From contig CBDVCK010000053.1 of assembly GCA_965372465.1 (NCBI GenBank), positions 1-16,242 on the forward strand: 16,242 nt of DNA. The letters are read 5' to 3'. Shown piece by piece: positions 13,410 to 16,242 of the stretch. The notes beneath the pieces are model-generated. The model worked only from the letters and a program-made list of their open reading frames with translations, was not told the origin of the DNA and ran no database searches. Made by a program: the position numbers and the translations under genes. This stretch comes from GCA-020348445 sp965372465. GTDB taxonomy: Archaea; Thermoplasmatota; Thermoplasmata; GCA-020350865. The first letter of the stretch is position 1. Each line of letters begins with the position of its first letter.

Positions 13410-13441
13410 ATCCAAAACCTTATAATAATCCCTCAATGATT
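13410..13441 (+). promoter_or_regulatory. hisS: hisS promoter (second copy of the 32-bp direct repeat)
   Basis: The TATA-like TTATAATA (13420-13427) is centred about 28 bp before the hisS ATG, and no Shine-Dalgarno sequence lies between them. Transcription should therefore begin at or within a few bases of the ATG, giving a leaderless mRNA. The same element, one base different, lies at 12846-12877. Confidence 0.6.
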
Positions 13442-13451
13442 CCCTCATCAT

Positions 13452-14744
13452 ATGCCGAGCATACAGAGGCCGAGAGGCACCAGGGATTTTGGGCCAGAGG
13501 AGATGGGCAAAAGAAGATACATTGAAGCAATTCTGAGAAAAACTGCAGAAACCTTTGGTTATCAGGAGATAGCGACACCCACGTTTGAACATACAGAGCT
13601 TTACACCGAAAGATCAGGGGAGGCCATAAAAAACGAGATGTACAATTTCGAGGATAAAGGCAAGAGGAAACTATCCTTAAGGCCTGAGCTCACCCTACCC
13701 ACAATGCGCTTCTTCGCAAACGACATGAGGAACGTACCCAAACCAATCAAGGTCTACTACTTCGGAAACTGCTTCAGGTACGAACGGCCCCAGTCCGGCA
13801 GGTTCAGGGAGTTCTGGCAGTTCGGTGCAGAGGTCATAGGAGGGGGGATTGCAGGTGCGGATGCCGATATAATTGCTTTGGCGGTTCACAGTTTACAAAA
13901 TTCGGGTTTAGAGGATTTCACAACCAGGATAGGGCATCTTGGCATGCTTCGGGCATTGCTTTCGGAGATGGGTATTGAAGGCGCGAATCAGAGCAAGTGC
14001 ATGCAGCAAATCGACAAGGGTGAGCTTAAGGGACTGTACGATCTTCTCCAAACCCATGGCGCATCAGGCGAGACAATCCAGCGTATCAAGGCACTTCTTA
14101 ATCTTGAAAAATCCCACGAAATCCCAGGCAAAGCAAGGGACATTTTGGGCCAGAACCTGGATGCAAAGGAAGCAATGGAAAATCTTGAAGAAATACTCGA
14201 CATTTTAAGAGGATTGGGTGTGGAAGATTACACAATCGATTTGGGAATTGCAAGGGGTCTGGACTACTACACCGGCATGGTCTTCGAAATCGATGTCCCT
14301 TCACTGGGTGCCGAAAAGCAGGTGTGCGGCGGGGGAGCATATGCCTTGGCCGAGCTTTTTGATGTGGAGAAGACGAATTCCACGGGATTTGCAATAGGTT
14401 TTGACAGGGTTATGATGGCATTGGAAAGAAAGAATGTGAAGATTCCTGTCCCCACTTTAGTAGTATATGTAATCCCACTGGGCTCAAATGCTAAAGACGA
14501 GGCATTGAAGGTAGTAACCACGCTTCGAAGAAGCGACATCCCATGCGATATGGCACTTACGGACAGAAGCATTTCCAAACATATGAAACATGCGAACTTG
14601 AAACGTACACGATTTACCATAATAATAGGCGACGAGGAGATAGGATCAAAACAGGCGACTGTGAAGGATATGGATAGTGGAGAGCAGAAAAAAGTAGGCT
14701 TTGAAGAAATAGTCGACTTCATCGAAACTTCCTTGGAAAATTAA
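13452..14744 (+). CDS. hisS: Histidyl-tRNA synthetase
   Basis: HisRS attaches histidine to tRNA-His in the cytoplasm. The 430-residue length is normal. Class II features are all visible: the N-terminal RPRGTRDFGPEEM (6-18), ATPTFEHTELYTERSGE (41-57), motif 2 with FGNCFRYERPQSGRFREFWQFG (104-125), the histidine-binding motif RGLDYYTG (268-275), CGGGAYALAELF (292-303), motif 3 GFAIGFDR (312-319), and a C-terminal anticodon-binding domain (about 335-430). The ATG at 13452 sits at the expected transcription start of the promoter in the repeat at 13410-13441, so the mRNA is probably leaderless. The DedA-like gene follows 12-21 bp after the stop and is likely co-transcribed. The region just upstream of hisS has been rearranged by the EF-hand gene insertion without harming the promoter. 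Confidence 0.97.
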   Translation: MPSIQRPRGTRDFGPEEMGKRRYIEAILRKTAETFGYQEIATPTFEHTELYTERSGEAIKNEMYNFEDKGKRKLSLRPELTLPTMRFFANDMRNVPKPIKVYYFGNCFRYERPQSGRFREFWQFGAEVIGGGIAGADADIIALAVHSLQNSGLEDFTTRIGHLGMLRALLSEMGIEGANQSKCMQQIDKGELKGLYDLLQTHGASGETIQRIKALLNLEKSHEIPGKARDILGQNLDAKEAMENLEEILDILRGLGVEDYTIDLGIARGLDYYTGMVFEIDVPSLGAEKQVCGGGAYALAELFDVEKTNSTGFAIGFDRVMMALERKNVKIPVPTLVVYVIPLGSNAKDEALKVVTTLRRSDIPCDMALTDRSISKHMKHANLKRTRFTIIIGDEEIGSKQATVKDMDSGEQKKVGFEEIVDFIETSLEN

Positions 14745-14765
14745 ACTCCAACGAGAGTGAAGGAT

Positions 14766-15395
14766 ATGTTTGGAGACCTCATTTATGAATTCACTGGAGG
14801 TAATATCTATTTATTGTTATTCGGTGCCTTCCTGGTATTCTACCTGGATTCCATGGTACTCACCATACTGCCTGAGGTTCTTATCCTCACTTTCGTGGGT
14901 GCACAACCCGAGGGAGTTGGAACCTTTGTCTGGCTGGTGCTTCTTTTATGCATGGCAAACATAGGGGATGTGGCTGGAAATTATACAGTATACCTGATGT
15001 TCAAGAATGTCAAGCGCTACCATAACTGGGTCCATGATAAATTGCAAAAATACGTGGGTTTCTTGATATTAAAGGATGAAAAACTGATATTGCTGAACAG
15101 GGTGGCCCCCGCCCTTCCAATGTGCGGAGCCTTTATGGCAGCATGCAACTGGAACGTGAAGAGATCCCTATTTTACATATATATTGGAGGTTTGGCCAAA
15201 TACTCCATTATACTGTTTCTTTACGGATTCCTTTCTGTCTATATTCCGGATGATACAGCTTTGTGGATAACGCTCATTTCAGTTATCGTATTCCTGGTAT
15301 TCAGTTTCTTTTTGGGAAGACGCGAGCAGAAAAGACTTCTTGAAAAGGTAAAAGGGGAGCACGAGGCAACCCCCCAAGATGAAGTTCAAGAGTAA
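14766..15395 (+). CDS. DedA/VTT-like polytopic membrane protein
   Basis: This roughly 209-residue membrane protein resembles the DedA (VTT-domain) family, whose members move lipids such as undecaprenyl phosphate or phospholipids across membranes. It has a long hydrophobic N-terminal stretch, a segment with ANIGDVAGNYTVYLMFKN like the DedA glycine-containing reentrant region, and then an amphipathic loop. A following segment, LLNRVAPALPMCGAFMAACN, corresponds to the conserved DedA 'R..P..R....aG' motif, with the second Arg replaced. Two final spans and a charged tail (RREQKRLLEKVKGEHE) complete it. The match is by pattern only, so the family call is moderate. ATG at 14766 is used; a GTG at 14757 would add three residues. 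It follows hisS closely and overlaps the end of the convergent glycosyltransferase gene by 10 bp. Confidence 0.7.
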   Translation: MFGDLIYEFTGGNIYLLLFGAFLVFYLDSMVLTILPEVLILTFVGAQPEGVGTFVWLVLLLCMANIGDVAGNYTVYLMFKNVKRYHNWVHDKLQKYVGFLILKDEKLILLNRVAPALPMCGAFMAACNWNVKRSLFYIYIGGLAKYSIILFLYGFLSVYIPDDTALWITLISVIVFLVFSFFLGRREQKRLLEKVKGEHEATPQDEVQE

Positions 15396-16242
15396 ACTAT
15401 ATCCAAAAATGTGTTGATGTTCTTGTCCAATTGAAAATCCTTATCAGGCCCTCTGTATTTTGCAGCTCTCTTCAGGTTCTCTTTCAGATTCAATTCCTCC
15501 TGTTTAACGTAATGAAAATTCCCCCTGCTCTCGTGATATTCGGCAAGATATTCCTGCTCTGTCTGCTGCGGTGTGGGAATGAACATTGCCTTTTTCCCAA
15601 GGGCGTAGATGTCCATAAGAGTGGAGTATCCGGATCTTGAGATTATGAACTTGGACCTGTTCAATACCCTCTCCCTTTCATCTTTGGGGAGAATTTCGTA
15701 GAGCTGGATGTTTTGGGCAAGCTCGCTTTTTTTTCTTTTAAGCCCATCCCCCAAATGCCTTCCAAGGCTCAATACGACATTTTCGGATAGATCGTTTACC
15801 TGGGCAAACATAAGATTCTCCAGAACCTGTCTCTGGGGTTCGGGACCTGAGATAGAGATGAGATAGTCCACATCCTCTTTAACATCCATCTTTTTGAAAT
15901 CCGATACGATACCAAAGTATTTCACTTTACTAGAATTAATATGGTTCAGGTTATGGGATAGATCCCCAGAAATTCCGTTTTTTTCGTAATCCGGGACCAT
16001 AATGTTCTTAAAATACTTCTCAAAGTACGCAATGAATCTTTCGAATCCGTTTTCTATCACTCTGAATCTTGATGGGGCTATCATTCGCAGTTGGTGGGTT
16101 ATGAAGAATGAAGGTATTGATCTATGGAAAATCCCGTACCTGTTGTCAGAAATTATTAGGTGGAATTTATTTTTTTCAAGATTCTTCACTATCCTTTTAT
16201 GCTCCCGCATGATGGAATTTATAAGCCTTGGGACAAACAAAC
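15386..16242 (-). CDS. MurG-like (GT28-type) glycosyltransferase, N-terminal part outside window
   Basis: About 285 residues are visible and the frame is open to the window edge. The TTG at 16240 is unlikely to be the start, and the missing part is probably the first strand-helix units. The protein shows the GT-B two-domain pattern. The N-terminal domain contains IISDNRYGIFH and SFFITHQLRMIAPS. A linker leads to a C-terminal nucleotide-sugar domain beginning with YLISISGPEPQRQVLENLM. It ends with the GT28 signature-like ISRSGYSTLMDIYALGKKAMFIPTPQQTEQEYLAEY, where SGYSTLMD and the Gln-rich QQTEQ contact the UDP-sugar in MurG relatives. It lacks membrane spans and probably works at the inner membrane face on a lipid or glycan acceptor. 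The substrate is unknown. Its stop (TGA) lies inside the end of the DedA-like gene. Confidence 0.82.
   Translation of the reverse strand, partial: LFVPRLINSIMREHKRIVKNLEKNKFHLIISDNRYGIFHRSIPSFFITHQLRMIAPSRFRVIENGFERFIAYFEKYFKNIMVPDYEKNGISGDLSHNLNHINSSKVKYFGIVSDFKKMDVKEDVDYLISISGPEPQRQVLENLMFAQVNDLSENVVLSLGRHLGDGLKRKKSELAQNIQLYEILPKDERERVLNRSKFIISRSGYSTLMDIYALGKKAMFIPTPQQTEQEYLAEYHESRGNFHYVKQEELNLKENLKRAAKYRGPDKDFQLDKNINTFLDIVYS

Noticed and set aside
15386..15395. Ten-base tail-to-tail overlap of the DedA-like and glycosyltransferase genes, and the 4-base one at 263-266, as signs of antisense control.
   Set aside because: Short convergent overlaps are common in compact archaeal genomes, and no further structure supports regulation.

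Overview
The window reads as archaeal. It holds a group II chaperonin (thermosome) gene, a Pcc1 subunit of the KEOPS complex, an EhaR-type HAD phosphatase known mainly from archaea, TATA-box promoters, and T-rich tracts in place of hairpin terminators. Acidic secreted domains, a poly-Asp linker, a POT-type peptide transporter and moderate G+C favour a heterotrophic member of the Thermoplasmatota. That lineage call is inference and needs a phylogeny of HisRS or the thermosome. No rRNA, tRNA, CRISPR array or transposase was seen.

Left part (1-6394): the 3' end of cysS meets, tail to tail, a leftward block. Read in its own direction that block is a PurN-like formyltransferase, a [2Fe-2S]/ASKHA activase of the RACo type, a POT-family transporter with an added 13th membrane span and an acidic outer domain, an enoyl-CoA hydratase, and a 94-residue CxxC protein. 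Gaps of 77-94 bp separate the first four, each wide enough for its own promoter; only the last two are tightly coupled. Peptide uptake plus acyl-CoA chemistry fits a peptide-fermenting lifestyle (inference).

Middle part (6482-10703): a rightward HAD-PfkB kinase pair, then the thermosome gene with a distinctive promoter (two TATA-like boxes and a perfect 7-bp inverted repeat beside the expected start point), then a convergent nitroreductase.

Right part (10955-16242): a YhaM-like OB-fold/HD nuclease overlaps pcc1, which overlaps a small membrane zinc-ribbon gene. A secreted EF-hand-like protein, hisS, a DedA-like membrane protein and a convergent MurG-like glycosyltransferase cut by the window end follow.

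The most unusual region lies between pcc1 and hisS. Two small unrecognised genes sit there, each bracketed by direct repeats made from the edge of a neighbouring housekeeping gene. The 3' end of pcc1 is present twice (58 bp with one mismatch, then a diverged tail that still aligns to the stop codon), 584 bp apart, around the zinc-ribbon gene. The hisS promoter is present twice (31 of 32 bp), 564 bp apart, around the EF-hand gene. This looks like insertion of single-gene cassettes that restore the 3' end or promoter of the gene they enter, with no recombinase in the window. It is the best candidate here for an undescribed system.
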